Assembly (NCBI RefSeq): GCF_008639165.1
Contig: NZ_CP029197.1
Location: 2,356,001 to 2,420,000 of the forward strand
Direction: 5' to 3'
From: Streptomyces venezuelae ATCC 10712
Lineage (GTDB): Bacteria > Actinomycetota > Actinomycetes > Streptomycetales > Streptomycetaceae
Length of the DNA: 64,000 nt
In this document: positions 41,513-49,850 of the stretch, piece after piece
How the letters are laid out: each line of letters starts with the position of its first letter
Numbering within the stretch: position 1 is the first letter of the stretch
Translations under genes and position numbers: made by a program
The notes under the pieces: model-generated
The model's database searches: none
The model's input: only the letters and a program-made list of their open reading frames with translations
Told to the model about the DNA's origin: nothing

Positions 41513-42532
41513 CTAACGGGTCGCCGAGACGATCATCTTTCCGGTGTTGTCACCGCGGAGCAGTCCGAGGAAGGCGTCGACGCCGTTCTCGATGCCCTCG
41601 ACGAAGGTCTCCCGGTGCTTCAGCTCGCCGGAGCCGAGCCAGCCGCCGACCTCCTGGACGAACTGCTGCTGGAGGCCGTAGTGGTCGCCGACGAGGACGC
41701 CCTGGAGGCGCAGCCGCTTGCCGATGATCATCGCCATGTTGCGCGGTCCTGCGACCGGCTCGGTGTCGTTGTACTGGGCGATCATGCCGCAGATGGTGGC
41801 GCGGCCGTGCACGTTGAGCGAGGAGATCGCGGCTTCGAGGTGGTCGCCGCCGACGTTGTCGAAGTAGACGTCGATGCCGTCCGGGGCGGCCTCGCGGAGC
41901 TGGTCCTTGACCGGGCCGTTCTTGTAGTTGAAGGCGGCGTCGAAGCCGAGCTCCTCGACGAGGAACTTGACCTTCTCGTCCGAGCCGGCGGAGCCGATCA
42001 CCCGGGAGGCGCCCTTGAGCCGCGCCATCTGGCCGACCTGGCTGCCGACGGCCCCGGCGGCGCCGGAGACGAAGACCGCGTCGCCCTCCTTGAAGGAGGC
42101 GACCTCGAAGAGGCCGGCGTAGGCGGTGAGGCCGGTCATGCCGAGGACGCCGAGGTAGGCGGAGAGGGGGGCGAGCGCCGGGTCGACCTTGGTGGCGTGC
42201 TGGGCCGGGACGTCGGCGTACTCGCGCCAGCCGAGGCCGTGCAGGACGTGGTCGCCGACGGCGAAGCCCTCGGCGTTGGAGGCGACGACCTCGCCGACCG
42301 CGCCGCCGTCCATGGGGTGGTCGAGCTTGAACGGGGGGATGTACGACTTCACGTCGTTCATCCGGCCGCGCATGTACGGGTCGACGGAGAAGTGCAGGTT
42401 GCGCACCAGGATGCGGCCCTCGGCGGGCTCGGTGACCGGGGTCTCGCGCAGGGCGAAGTCGGCGGGGGTCGGCCAGCCGTGCGGGCGGGCGACGAGGTGC
42501 CACTCACGGCTGGACGCGGGAAGTACGGACAT
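41513..42532 (-). CDS. NADP-dependent oxidoreductase, zinc-free MDR (leukotriene B4 reductase/CurA-like)
   Basis: A 339-residue cytosolic reductase of the medium-chain family that reduces alkenals or enones. The Rossmann motif is GAAGAVGSQVGQMA and the family markers SVDPYMRGRMND and GMTGLTAYAGL are present; no structural zinc Cys cluster. ATG 42532 has GGAGG 8 bases upstream. Divergent from a MarR regulator and upstream of ohr. Confidence 0.92.
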   Translation of the reverse strand: MSVLPASSREWHLVARPHGWPTPADFALRETPVTEPAEGRILVRNLHFSVDPYMRGRMNDVKSYIPPFKLDHPMDGGAVGEVVASNAEGFAVGDHVLHGLGWREYADVPAQHATKVDPALAPLSAYLGVLGMTGLTAYAGLFEVASFKEGDAVFVSGAAGAVGSQVGQMARLKGASRVIGSAGSDEKVKFLVEELGFDAAFNYKNGPVKDQLREAAPDGIDVYFDNVGGDHLEAAISSLNVHGRATICGMIAQYNDTEPVAGPRNMAMIIGKRLRLQGVLVGDHYGLQQQFVQEVGGWLGSGELKHRETFVEGIENGVDAFLGLLRGDNTGKMIVSATR

Positions 42533-42637
42533 GAGCACGGCCTCCAGAAAAGCTTCTGATCACAAAATGTTCACTACCTGAAACAACCATGCACCTGGAT
42601 ATTTTATGTTGTCAAGTATCCGGGTAGGATGAGGCCC

Positions 42638-43087
42638 ATGGCCACCTCACGCACGGACCCCCTGACCCTCGAAGTCGTCGAGCTGATCGGCACGGTCGTG
42701 GCGCGCTACTACGAGGAGTACGAGCAGGCGGCCGCGCAGCACGCGCTGACCGGCGCCCAGGCCCGCGTCCTCGGCCTGCTCTCCCTCGACCCTCTGCCGA
42801 TGCGGCACATCGCCCAGAAGCTGAAGTGCGAGCCGTCCAACATCACCGGCATCGTCGACCGCCTGGAGGCCCGGGGCCTGGCCGAGCGCCGCCCGGACCC
42901 GGCGGACCGCCGGGTGAAGCTGGCGGCCGCCACGGAGGAGGGCCGCGAGACCGCCCGCCGCCTGCGCGAATCCCTGAACTTCGCCCGCGAGCCGCTCGGC
43001 GAGCTGACCGAGACCGAGCGCACCCTCCTGCGGGACCTGCTCAAGCGGATGCTGGGCGAGGACGTGACCGGCCCGGCCCAGGGCTGA
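42638..43087 (+). CDS. MarR family transcriptional regulator
   Basis: A 149-residue winged-helix repressor. HTH and wing: MRHIAQKLKCEPSNITGIVDRLEARGLAERRPDPADRRVK. One Cys (KCEPS) lies in the DNA-binding region, but the N-terminal Cys of OhrR-type sensors is absent, so direct peroxide sensing is uncertain. ATG 42638 is preferred over 42629 because TAGGAT lies 7 bases upstream. The 105-base divergent region to the oxidoreductase is unusually AT-rich and probably contains its operator. Confidence 0.9.
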   Translation: MATSRTDPLTLEVVELIGTVVARYYEEYEQAAAQHALTGAQARVLGLLSLDPLPMRHIAQKLKCEPSNITGIVDRLEARGLAERRPDPADRRVKLAAATEEGRETARRLRESLNFAREPLGELTETERTLLRDLLKRMLGEDVTGPAQG

Positions 43088-43115
43088 GGTCCCGCGGGCA
43101 GCCCCGGGGTCCGTC

Positions 43116-44012
43116 CTAGACGCACCACCAGAGGAACCAGGTGCAGGTCTGGCTCGGTGAGGGCGTCGTGCTCGGCGTCGGGCCCGTGGCCGTCGGGGCG
43201 GGGCCGGTGGGTGTCGGCGGGGCGGGCGGGGTCGTACCGCCGCCGTCCGTGGCCGAAGGGGTCACCGTGGGCCCGTCCGGCGTGGCCGTCGGGGCGGTGG
43301 GGGCCGGCGGCGGGGAGGAGCCGTCACCCGTGCCCGTACCGGAGCCGGAGCCCGTACCCGTACCCGAGCCGGAGCCTGCCCCCGATCCCGATCCCGACCC
43401 CGACCCGCCTCCCGAGCCCTTGCCCGTCGGGGTGCCCGCGTCGGCGCTCACCTGGCGCGGGCGCGTCGGGGTGGCCGTGACGGGGGACGGGCTCGCGCCG
43501 TCCGTGGCCTCCGCGGTGGTCGGGACGGGGTCCGGGGGCAGCGGGGTCGCGTCGACCTCCAGCTCCTCCACCGCCGTCGCGGCCCCCGGCGCGTCCGTGT
43601 CCTCCACCGCCAGCCGGGCCAGACTCAGCGCCCCGGCCGCCATCACCAGCCCCAGCGTCCCCACCAGGACCGTTCGGCCCCGGCGGCTCCTCCCCCGCCT
43701 GCCCTTGCGCGCGGCGGAGCGGCCCCGGGCGGCCCGGCGGCCTCCCGCGGGCGGGCGGGGCGGTTCGAGGACGTCCAGCTCGTAGACGTGCTCGGGCGCG
43801 GGCGCCGGCTCACGACCGGGCCCGGCCTCGGCCTCGGCCTCGGCGGCGGGCTCCGGCCGCCGCGGCACGGCGCCGTACGCCGGCGCGTAGGACTGGACCG
43901 GCTGGACGGGTATGTGGGGGGTCTCGTACCGCAGTTCCTCGACGGGAGTCCCGCACCCGGCACAGGCGAGGGCCCCGTTGAGATGCCGCCGGCACGCGTG
44001 GCAGTAGTCCAT
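43116..44012 (-). CDS. SCO2400-type protein: zinc ribbon, membrane helix, Ser/Gly/Pro-rich exterior
   Basis: A 298-residue protein. The N-terminus has a zinc ribbon with paired cysteines (YCHAC and CAGC, residues 4-20). A basic linker (RRAARGRSAARKGRRGRSRR) and one membrane segment (VLVGTLGLVMAAGALSLA, about 115-132) precede a low-complexity exterior of GSGSG and TPTPS runs, encoded by GTACCC/CCCGAT simple repeats. It ends with the conserved CTWFLWWCV. This matches the Streptomyces SCO2400 family; function unknown. TAGCCT lies 9 bases before ATG. Confidence 0.82.
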   Translation of the reverse strand: MDYCHACRRHLNGALACAGCGTPVEELRYETPHIPVQPVQSYAPAYGAVPRRPEPAAEAEAEAGPGREPAPAPEHVYELDVLEPPRPPAGGRRAARGRSAARKGRRGRSRRGRTVLVGTLGLVMAAGALSLARLAVEDTDAPGAATAVEELEVDATPLPPDPVPTTAEATDGASPSPVTATPTRPRQVSADAGTPTGKGSGGGSGSGSGSGAGSGSGTGTGSGSGTGTGDGSSPPPAPTAPTATPDGPTVTPSATDGGGTTPPAPPTPTGPAPTATGPTPSTTPSPSQTCTWFLWWCV

Positions 44013-44267
44013 GGGGCCCGCAGGCTATGCGGCGCGGTACGGCCACAGGTAGGCGCAGACGTGAGGATCCTGTGAGGAAAGCGCAGGTCGGCGGCGGTGC
44101 GCCGTGATTCTCCCGCTTCGGTACGTACTGCCGGGCCGCGCGGGCCGGGCCCCGGGCGGCTCAGCCCAGCGCGCGCCGCGCCCCGGACGGCCGGACGATG
44201 CCAACAGGACCGCGCTACCCGCGACCCCACCTCGCCCGTGCCAGCACCGCACTCCGGAGGATCCGCC
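44013..44267. other. Intergenic region between the SCO2400-type gene and mbl
   Basis: 255 bases with divergent promoters expected. The -10-like TAGCCT (44027-44022, minus) serves the zinc-ribbon gene; a GGAGG ribosome site (44256-44260) serves mbl. I see no convincing operator or small gene. Confidence 0.5.
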
Positions 44268-45329
44268 GTGACCGTCAGCCTTGATCAGCTGCGTCGTTGC
44301 CATGTCGCCGTCGACCTGGGTGCCGCCCGCACCCGGGTCTTCGTCAAGGGCGCCGGACTCGTCGTCGACGAGCCGAGCGTCGCCGCCGTCAACACCCGTA
44401 CCGGAGCGCTGATCGCCGTCGGCGCGCTGGCCGAGAAGATGACCGGCCGCACCCCCGACTACATCCGGGTCGTCCGCCCCGTCTCCGGCGGCACGGTCGT
44501 CGACATCGAGATGGCGCAGCGCATGCTCCGCCACCTCCTCGGCGAGAAGCTCCGCCGCCAGCTGCGCCGCAAGCCCCGGCTGCGCGCCGCCGCCTGCACC
44601 CCGCACGACAGCGACCCGCTCGCCCAGCGCGCCGCCGTGGAGACCCTCGTCGGTCTCGGCGCCCGCCGGGTCGAGCTGGTCGACACCCTCATCGCGGCCG
44701 CCGTCGGCTGCGGGCTCCCGGTCGAACAGCCCACCGCGACCATGATCCTGGTGTGCGGGGCGGCGACCACCCAGGTCGCGGTGCTGTCGCTCGGCTCGAT
44801 CGTCACGGCCGAGCGGATGCCGGTCGGCGGCGACGCCATCGACCACGCCGTCATCCAGCACCTGCGCCACCACCACGAGCTGATGCTGCCAAGCCAGTCG
44901 GTACGCCCCCTCCAACTCGCCCTCAGCGGGAACGGGCTGACGCCGCAGGGCCCGGCCTGGACCGAGATCCACGGCCGTGACGTCGCCACCGGCCTGGCCC
45001 GCTCGGTCACCGTCGACACCGCCGCCGTGCGGGAGGCGATCCACACCCCGCTGACCGCCGTCCTCGACGGCATCGGGAAGGTGCTGCGGGACTGCCCGCC
45101 CGACCTGGTGGCCGACCTCGCCGACCGCGGGATCATGATGGTCGGCGGCAGCGCCCTGCTGCCGGGCCTCGACCAGATGCTGCGCGAGGCGACCGGCATG
45201 CCGGTGCACATCGCCGAACGGCCGGACGTGTGCGCGGTCCTGGGCCTCGGCGCGATGCTGGAGGGCAAGGTCCAGCCGATGGTCCTCGACCCGCTCTCGG
45301 AGCGGAACCCGTCGGCGGACGAGGACTGA
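44268..45329 (+). CDS. mbl: MreB-like actin homologue Mbl
   Basis: A 353-residue bacterial actin. The phosphate-1 loop is VAVDLGAARTRVFV, and the C-terminal adenosine motif is MMVGGSALLPGLDQML. Closely follows the Streptomyces Mbl pattern (start VSLDQLRRCHVAVDLGAARTRV). Compared with MreB it has a degenerate central phosphate-2 region (LVCGAATTQVAVLS in place of DIGGGTTDIA), so nucleotide use may differ. Streptomyces Mbl contributes to spore wall synthesis together with MreB. GTG with GGAGG 7 bases upstream. Not clustered with mreCD, as is usual for Mbl. Confidence 0.9.
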   Translation: MTVSLDQLRRCHVAVDLGAARTRVFVKGAGLVVDEPSVAAVNTRTGALIAVGALAEKMTGRTPDYIRVVRPVSGGTVVDIEMAQRMLRHLLGEKLRRQLRRKPRLRAAACTPHDSDPLAQRAAVETLVGLGARRVELVDTLIAAAVGCGLPVEQPTATMILVCGAATTQVAVLSLGSIVTAERMPVGGDAIDHAVIQHLRHHHELMLPSQSVRPLQLALSGNGLTPQGPAWTEIHGRDVATGLARSVTVDTAAVREAIHTPLTAVLDGIGKVLRDCPPDLVADLADRGIMMVGGSALLPGLDQMLREATGMPVHIAERPDVCAVLGLGAMLEGKVQPMVLDPLSERNPSADED

Positions 45330-45396
45330 GCCGCCCGGGCGTCCGGCCCATCGGACACTCCCGGCGAAAGCTCATGATTCGTACGACAATGAGACC

Positions 45397-46953
45397 ATGA
45401 CGATCATGGATGAGGACAGGGACGAGCGCGACGGCACCGCCGAGGACGAGGACGCGCCCCGGCTGCCGATGCTGCTCGAAGCCGTCCTCAGCGTCGGCAC
45501 GGACCTCGAACTCCGCGCCACCCTCCAGCACATCGTGGACTCCGCCACCGAACTCACCGGGGCCCGCTACGGCGCGCTCGGGGTCGTCGACCCCGAGCGC
45601 CGCCGCATCACCGAACTCCTCACCTCCGGCATGACCGACGAGGAGCGGCAGCGCGCGGGCCGCCTCCCCGACGGCCACACCGGGCTGCTCGGCGTCCTCA
45701 TCCAGGACCCGCAGCCGCTGCGCCTCGACGACCTGACGGCCGACCCGCGCTCCTCCGGCGTGCCCGCGGGACACCCCGAGATGCACAGCTTCCTCGGCGT
45801 CCCCATCCGGGTCCACACCGAGGTCTTCGGCAATCTGTACCTCACCGAGAAACCCGGCGGCTTCACCGAGGAGGACCTGTCCCTGCTCCGGGTCCTCGCC
45901 TCCCAGGCCGGCATCGCCATCGGCAACGCCCGGCTGTACGAGACCGCCCGGCAGCGGGAACGCTGGATCGAGGGCGCGGCCGCGGTGACCACCGCCCTGC
46001 TCACCGGCGCCTCCGCCGAGAACGCCCTGATGACCGTCGCCGAACAGGCCCGCATCCTCTCCGGCGCCTCCGCCGGGGTGGTCCTCCAGCCCACCACCGA
46101 GGGCGGCATGGAGATCGTCGCCGCCTCGACCACCGACGACCCCGGCGACCTGGTCGGCACGACGATCGCCCCCGGCTCCGCCGTCCTCGTCCAACTCCTC
46201 GGCGGCGAGCCCGTCTTCATCGAGGACTCGGCGAACGACCCCCGGATGACCACCCATGTCCGCACCCGGTTCGGCCCGTCGATGATGCTGCCGCTGCAGA
46301 GCGGCGGAAAACTCATCGGCACCCTCGCCCTCCCCCGGCGGCGCGGCGACGCCCCGTACACGGCGGTCGACCGGCTGCTCGCCTCCCAGTTCGCCTCGCA
46401 GGCGGCCCTGGCCCTGGTCCTCGCGGACGCCCGGCACGACAGGGAACGGCTCGCCGTCTTCGAGGACCGCGACCGGATCGCGCGCGACCTGCACGACCTG
46501 GTCGTCCAGCGGCTGTTCGCCACCGAGATGATGCTGGAGTCCACCCGGCGGCGGGCCGGCGAGTCCTCCGACGACAGCGCGCTGCTCGGCCGGGCCGTCG
46601 ACGAGCTGGACTCCACGATCCAGGAGGTCCGCACCACCATCTTCGCCCTCCAGCAGCCACCGGCCGACGCGCCGACCTCCTTCCGCGGGAAGGTGCTGCG
46701 GGAGACCGGCGGCGCCGCGGTCCTGCTCGGCTTCCAGCCGTCCGTGCACTTCTCCGGCGCCGTCGACACCCTCGTCGACGAGGAGACCGCCGGCCGGCTC
46801 CTCGGCGCGCTGCGCGGGGCGCTCGCGGCGGCGCACCGGCGGCCGGGGATCGGCGCGATCACCGTCGAGGTGTCGGCCGGGGACGGCGGCGGCGCGCACC
46901 TGCGGGTCACGGACGACGGGACGCCACCGACGGTGGTGACGTGGCCGACCTGA
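45397..46953 (+). CDS. Tandem-GAF sensor histidine kinase with degenerate ATPase domain (DevS-like)
   Basis: A 518-residue cytosolic protein. GAF domains cover residues about 25-185 and 195-350. The HisKA_3 phosphoacceptor is in DRIARDLHDLVVQRLFATEMML (His about 367). The ATPase domain is clearly defective: the N-box reads LRGALAAAHRR, where DevS-type kinases have Asn in LREALSNxARHA. The chain also stops right after the first G-box (VTDDG), lacking the usual last 35-45 residues with the GL motif. It may be inactive as a kinase or act as a sensor scaffold. ATG 45397 or 45406. Confidence 0.85.
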   Translation: MTIMDEDRDERDGTAEDEDAPRLPMLLEAVLSVGTDLELRATLQHIVDSATELTGARYGALGVVDPERRRITELLTSGMTDEERQRAGRLPDGHTGLLGVLIQDPQPLRLDDLTADPRSSGVPAGHPEMHSFLGVPIRVHTEVFGNLYLTEKPGGFTEEDLSLLRVLASQAGIAIGNARLYETARQRERWIEGAAAVTTALLTGASAENALMTVAEQARILSGASAGVVLQPTTEGGMEIVAASTTDDPGDLVGTTIAPGSAVLVQLLGGEPVFIEDSANDPRMTTHVRTRFGPSMMLPLQSGGKLIGTLALPRRRGDAPYTAVDRLLASQFASQAALALVLADARHDRERLAVFEDRDRIARDLHDLVVQRLFATEMMLESTRRRAGESSDDSALLGRAVDELDSTIQEVRTTIFALQQPPADAPTSFRGKVLRETGGAAVLLGFQPSVHFSGAVDTLVDEETAGRLLGALRGALAAAHRRPGIGAITVEVSAGDGGGAHLRVTDDGTPPTVVTWPT

Positions 46954-47040
46954 CCGGGTCCGCGAACCGTCGGCGACACCGGGCACCCGTACGGAGCAGC
47001 CCCGCGCGCCGCGCACCCCGCCCCGATCTTGACTGAAGGC

Positions 47041-48276
47041 GTGGACACCGAGACCAAGCCCCCGACCGCGGCGGCCTACCGCAACCTGGTGATGGCCACC
47101 ATCGGCTTCGCGCTCACCTTCTGGGCGTGGGACCTCATCGCACCCCTCGCCAGCTGGTACGGCGACCGGCTGGAACTCAGTTCGTTCCAGCAGTCGCTCC
47201 TCGTGGCGGTGCCCGTCCTCGTCGGCTCCGTCGGCCGGGTCCCGGCCGGCGCGCTCACCGACCGGTACGGCGCGAAGCTGATGTTCCCGCTCGTCTCGGC
47301 GCTGACGATCATCCCCGTGCTGCTGCTCATCGTGGTCAAGGACAGCTACGGCCTGATGCTCGTCGTCGGCTTCCTCCTCGGCCTCGGCGGCACGACCTTC
47401 GCGATCGGCATCCCCCTCGTCAACTCCTGGTTCCCGCCGGAGAAGCGCGGACTCGCCCTCGGCGTGTTCGGCATGGGCATGGGAGGCGTGGCGCTCTCCG
47501 GCTACTTCACCCCGCGCATCGCCAAGCACGGCGAGAACCTGCCGTTCATCGTGGTCGCGATCGCACTCGCGGCGTACGCGGTGCTCGCCACCTTCCTGAT
47601 CACCGACCGGCCCGACCGGCCCGTCCCCACCGCCTCGCTCGCGACACGGCTCGGCGCGGCCGGGCGGCTGCGGGTGACCTGGGAGCTGTCGGCGCTGTAC
47701 GCGATCGGGTTCGGCGGCATCGTCGCGTTCGGCGTCTACCTGCCCACGTACCTCAAGACCTGGTACGAACTCGACCCGACGGACGCGGGCACCAAGGCGG
47801 CCGGATTCGCCCTCGTCACCGTCGTCTTCCGGCCGATCGGCGGCTGGCTCTCCGACCGGATCCACCCCGCCCTCGTCACCGCCGTCGCGCTCGGCGTCGT
47901 CGCGCTGCTCGCCATCGTGCAGGCCTTCGACCCGCCGCTGAACCCCGGCGGCACGATCGCCCTGCTCATCATGGCCGCCGGGCTCGGCACGGCCAGCGGC
48001 TCGGTCTTCGCCCTGGTCTCGCAGGTCACTCCCCAGGCGAAGGTCGGCAGCGTGACGGGCATCGTGGGCGCGATGGGCGGGCTCGGCGGGTTCCTGCCGC
48101 CGCTGGTGATGGGCGCGATCTACAGCGCGAAGGACTCGTACTCGATCGGTTTCATGCTGCTGTCGGACCTGGCGCTGGCGGGGTGCGTGTACGCCTGGGG
48201 CCGGATGCGGGGCGTCCGGCCGGAGGGCGAGGACCCGGCGCCCGAGGCGGCGAAGGTCACGGCGGGCCGTCCCTGA
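47041..48276 (+). CDS. MFS transporter, NarK/CynX-like, upstream of matB
   Basis: A 411-residue membrane carrier with 12 predicted helices and the MFS loop GALTDRYGAKLMFP. GLGGTTFAIGIPLVNSWFPPEKRG resembles the NNP/CynX group but lacks the glycine-rich nitrate signature, so nitrate specificity is doubtful. It is followed 59 bases later by the malonyl-CoA synthetase gene on the same strand, which makes a dicarboxylate such as malonate a reasonable candidate substrate. Start uncertain: GTG 47041 has only a weak AAGG nearby; TTG 47029 is also open. Confidence 0.8.
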   Translation: MDTETKPPTAAAYRNLVMATIGFALTFWAWDLIAPLASWYGDRLELSSFQQSLLVAVPVLVGSVGRVPAGALTDRYGAKLMFPLVSALTIIPVLLLIVVKDSYGLMLVVGFLLGLGGTTFAIGIPLVNSWFPPEKRGLALGVFGMGMGGVALSGYFTPRIAKHGENLPFIVVAIALAAYAVLATFLITDRPDRPVPTASLATRLGAAGRLRVTWELSALYAIGFGGIVAFGVYLPTYLKTWYELDPTDAGTKAAGFALVTVVFRPIGGWLSDRIHPALVTAVALGVVALLAIVQAFDPPLNPGGTIALLIMAAGLGTASGSVFALVSQVTPQAKVGSVTGIVGAMGGLGGFLPPLVMGAIYSAKDSYSIGFMLLSDLALAGCVYAWGRMRGVRPEGEDPAPEAAKVTAGRP

Positions 48277-48335
48277 CGGACGGCAGAATGCCTCCCGGAA
48301 CCCTCGCTCTCGACCCGACCCGAGGAGTACGACCG

Positions 48336-49784
48336 GTGAGTGCGCTCTTCCCGGCCCTTGCGGCCCCTTCCGACCGGCCCGCGCTGCGCTGCGGCACGGA
48401 CACCCTGACGTACGAGGAGCTCGCGCGGGCCGCCCGGGCGCTCGCGGCGCGGATCGGGGACGCGGGGCGGGTCGCCGTGTGGGCGGCGCCCACCGCGCAC
48501 ACGGCCGTCGCCGTCGTCGGCGCCCTGCTCGCGGGCGTCCCCGCCGTACCGCTGAATCCGCGCACCGGCGAGCGGGAGCTCGCGCACATCCTCGGGGACA
48601 GCAAGCCGTCGGCGGTGCTCACGGGGCCCGACGACGTGCTGCCCGCCGGCCTCGCCGGGCTCCCCCGGATCGCGGTGGATCTCGGCGCCGTCGGCCCGCC
48701 CGTCGTCGAGCCCGCCGACGCCGAGTCGACGGCCCTGATCGTCTACACCTCGGGCACCACCGGCCCGCCGAAGGGCGTCCTGCTCTCCCGGCGGGCGATC
48801 GCCGCGTCTCTCGACGCCCTCGCCGAAGCCTGGTCGTGGACGGCGGACGACGTCCTGGTGCACGCGCTGCCGCTGTTCCACGTGCACGGTCTGATCCTGG
48901 GTGTCCTGGGGCCGCTGCGGCGCGGCGGCGAGGTCCGGCACCTGGGGGCGTTCTCGGTGGAGGGGGTGGCGCGGGAGCTGGGCGGCGCGGGCGGCGGCAC
49001 CATGCTGTTCGGCGTGCCGACGATGTACCACCGTCTCGCGGACGCGCTCGCCGGGGACGCCGGGCTTGCCGCGGCGCTGCGGCGGGCCCGGCTGCTCGTC
49101 TCCGGGTCGGCGGCGCTGCCGGTCCACGATCACGAGCGGATCGCGGCGGCGACGGGCCGGACGGTCGTCGAGCGGTACGGGATGACGGAGACGCTCATGA
49201 ACACCAGCGTCCTGCCGGGCGGTGAGCCGCGCCCCGGGACGGTCGGCGTCCCGCTGGCGGGGGTGGAGCTGCGGCTCGTCGACGAGGACGGTTCCGTCCT
49301 CGCGGGGCTGGACGGGGAGACGGTCGGCGAGGTGCAGGTGCGCGGTCCGCAGCTGTTCTCGGGCTATCTCAACCGGCCGGACGCGACGGCCGCCGCGCTC
49401 GACGGCGACTGGTTCCGGACCGGCGACATGGCGGTCCTGGAGGCGGACGGCACGGTCCGTCTGGTGGGCCGCAAGGCGACCGATCTGATCAAGAGCGGCG
49501 GCTACAAGATCGGCGCGGGTGAGATCGAGAACGCGCTGCTCGACCACCCGGGCGTGCGGGAGGCGGCCGTCACCGGCGAGCCCGATCCGGATCTGGGCGA
49601 GCGGATCGTGGCCTGGGTCGTCCCCGAGGACGCGGAGAAGCCTCCGTCGGACGCCGAGCTCGCCGACCACGTGGCCCGTCTCCTCGCCCCGCACAAGCGG
49701 CCCCGGTCGGTGCGGTACCTCGATGCCCTGCCCCGTAACGAGATGGGGAAGATCCTCAAGAAGGCGCTGCCCGGGGCGGGTTGA
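48336..49784 (+). CDS. matB: Malonyl-CoA synthetase MatB (acyl-AMP ligase)
   Basis: A 482-residue ANL-family ligase that converts malonate (and, in Streptomyces, methylmalonate) plus CoA and ATP to the CoA thioester, a polyketide and fatty acid extender. Motifs: P-loop YTSGTTGPPKG, VVERYGMTET (A5), TGDM (A7), hinge VGRKATDLIKSGGYKIG and the catalytic Lys in MGKILKK. The region VERYGMTETLMNTSV and overall order match the characterised S. coelicolor enzyme as I remember it. GTG 48336 with GAGGAG upstream. Confidence 0.92.
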   Translation: MSALFPALAAPSDRPALRCGTDTLTYEELARAARALAARIGDAGRVAVWAAPTAHTAVAVVGALLAGVPAVPLNPRTGERELAHILGDSKPSAVLTGPDDVLPAGLAGLPRIAVDLGAVGPPVVEPADAESTALIVYTSGTTGPPKGVLLSRRAIAASLDALAEAWSWTADDVLVHALPLFHVHGLILGVLGPLRRGGEVRHLGAFSVEGVARELGGAGGGTMLFGVPTMYHRLADALAGDAGLAAALRRARLLVSGSAALPVHDHERIAAATGRTVVERYGMTETLMNTSVLPGGEPRPGTVGVPLAGVELRLVDEDGSVLAGLDGETVGEVQVRGPQLFSGYLNRPDATAAALDGDWFRTGDMAVLEADGTVRLVGRKATDLIKSGGYKIGAGEIENALLDHPGVREAAVTGEPDPDLGERIVAWVVPEDAEKPPSDAELADHVARLLAPHKRPRSVRYLDALPRNEMGKILKKALPGAG

Positions 49785-49794
49785 GCGGGACGCG

Positions 49795-49831
49795 CCGGGC
49801 CCCCTCCCGCCGTGCGCGGGAGGGGGCCCGG
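49795..49831. terminator. Bidirectional hairpin between matB and the subtilase gene
   Basis: A perfect 16-bp stem (49795-49810 with 49816-49831; CCGGGCCCCCTCCCGC and complement) with the 5-base loop CGTGC between convergent genes. Confidence 0.9.
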
Positions 49832-49850
49832 GCCTTCCGTGTTCCGGTGG

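Noticed and set aside
43320..43440. Short CCCGTACCC/GATCCC-type repeats as a possible CRISPR or regulatory array
   Set aside because: They are codon-level repeats encoding the GSGSG/GTGTG exterior of the SCO2400-type protein, with no spacer structure.
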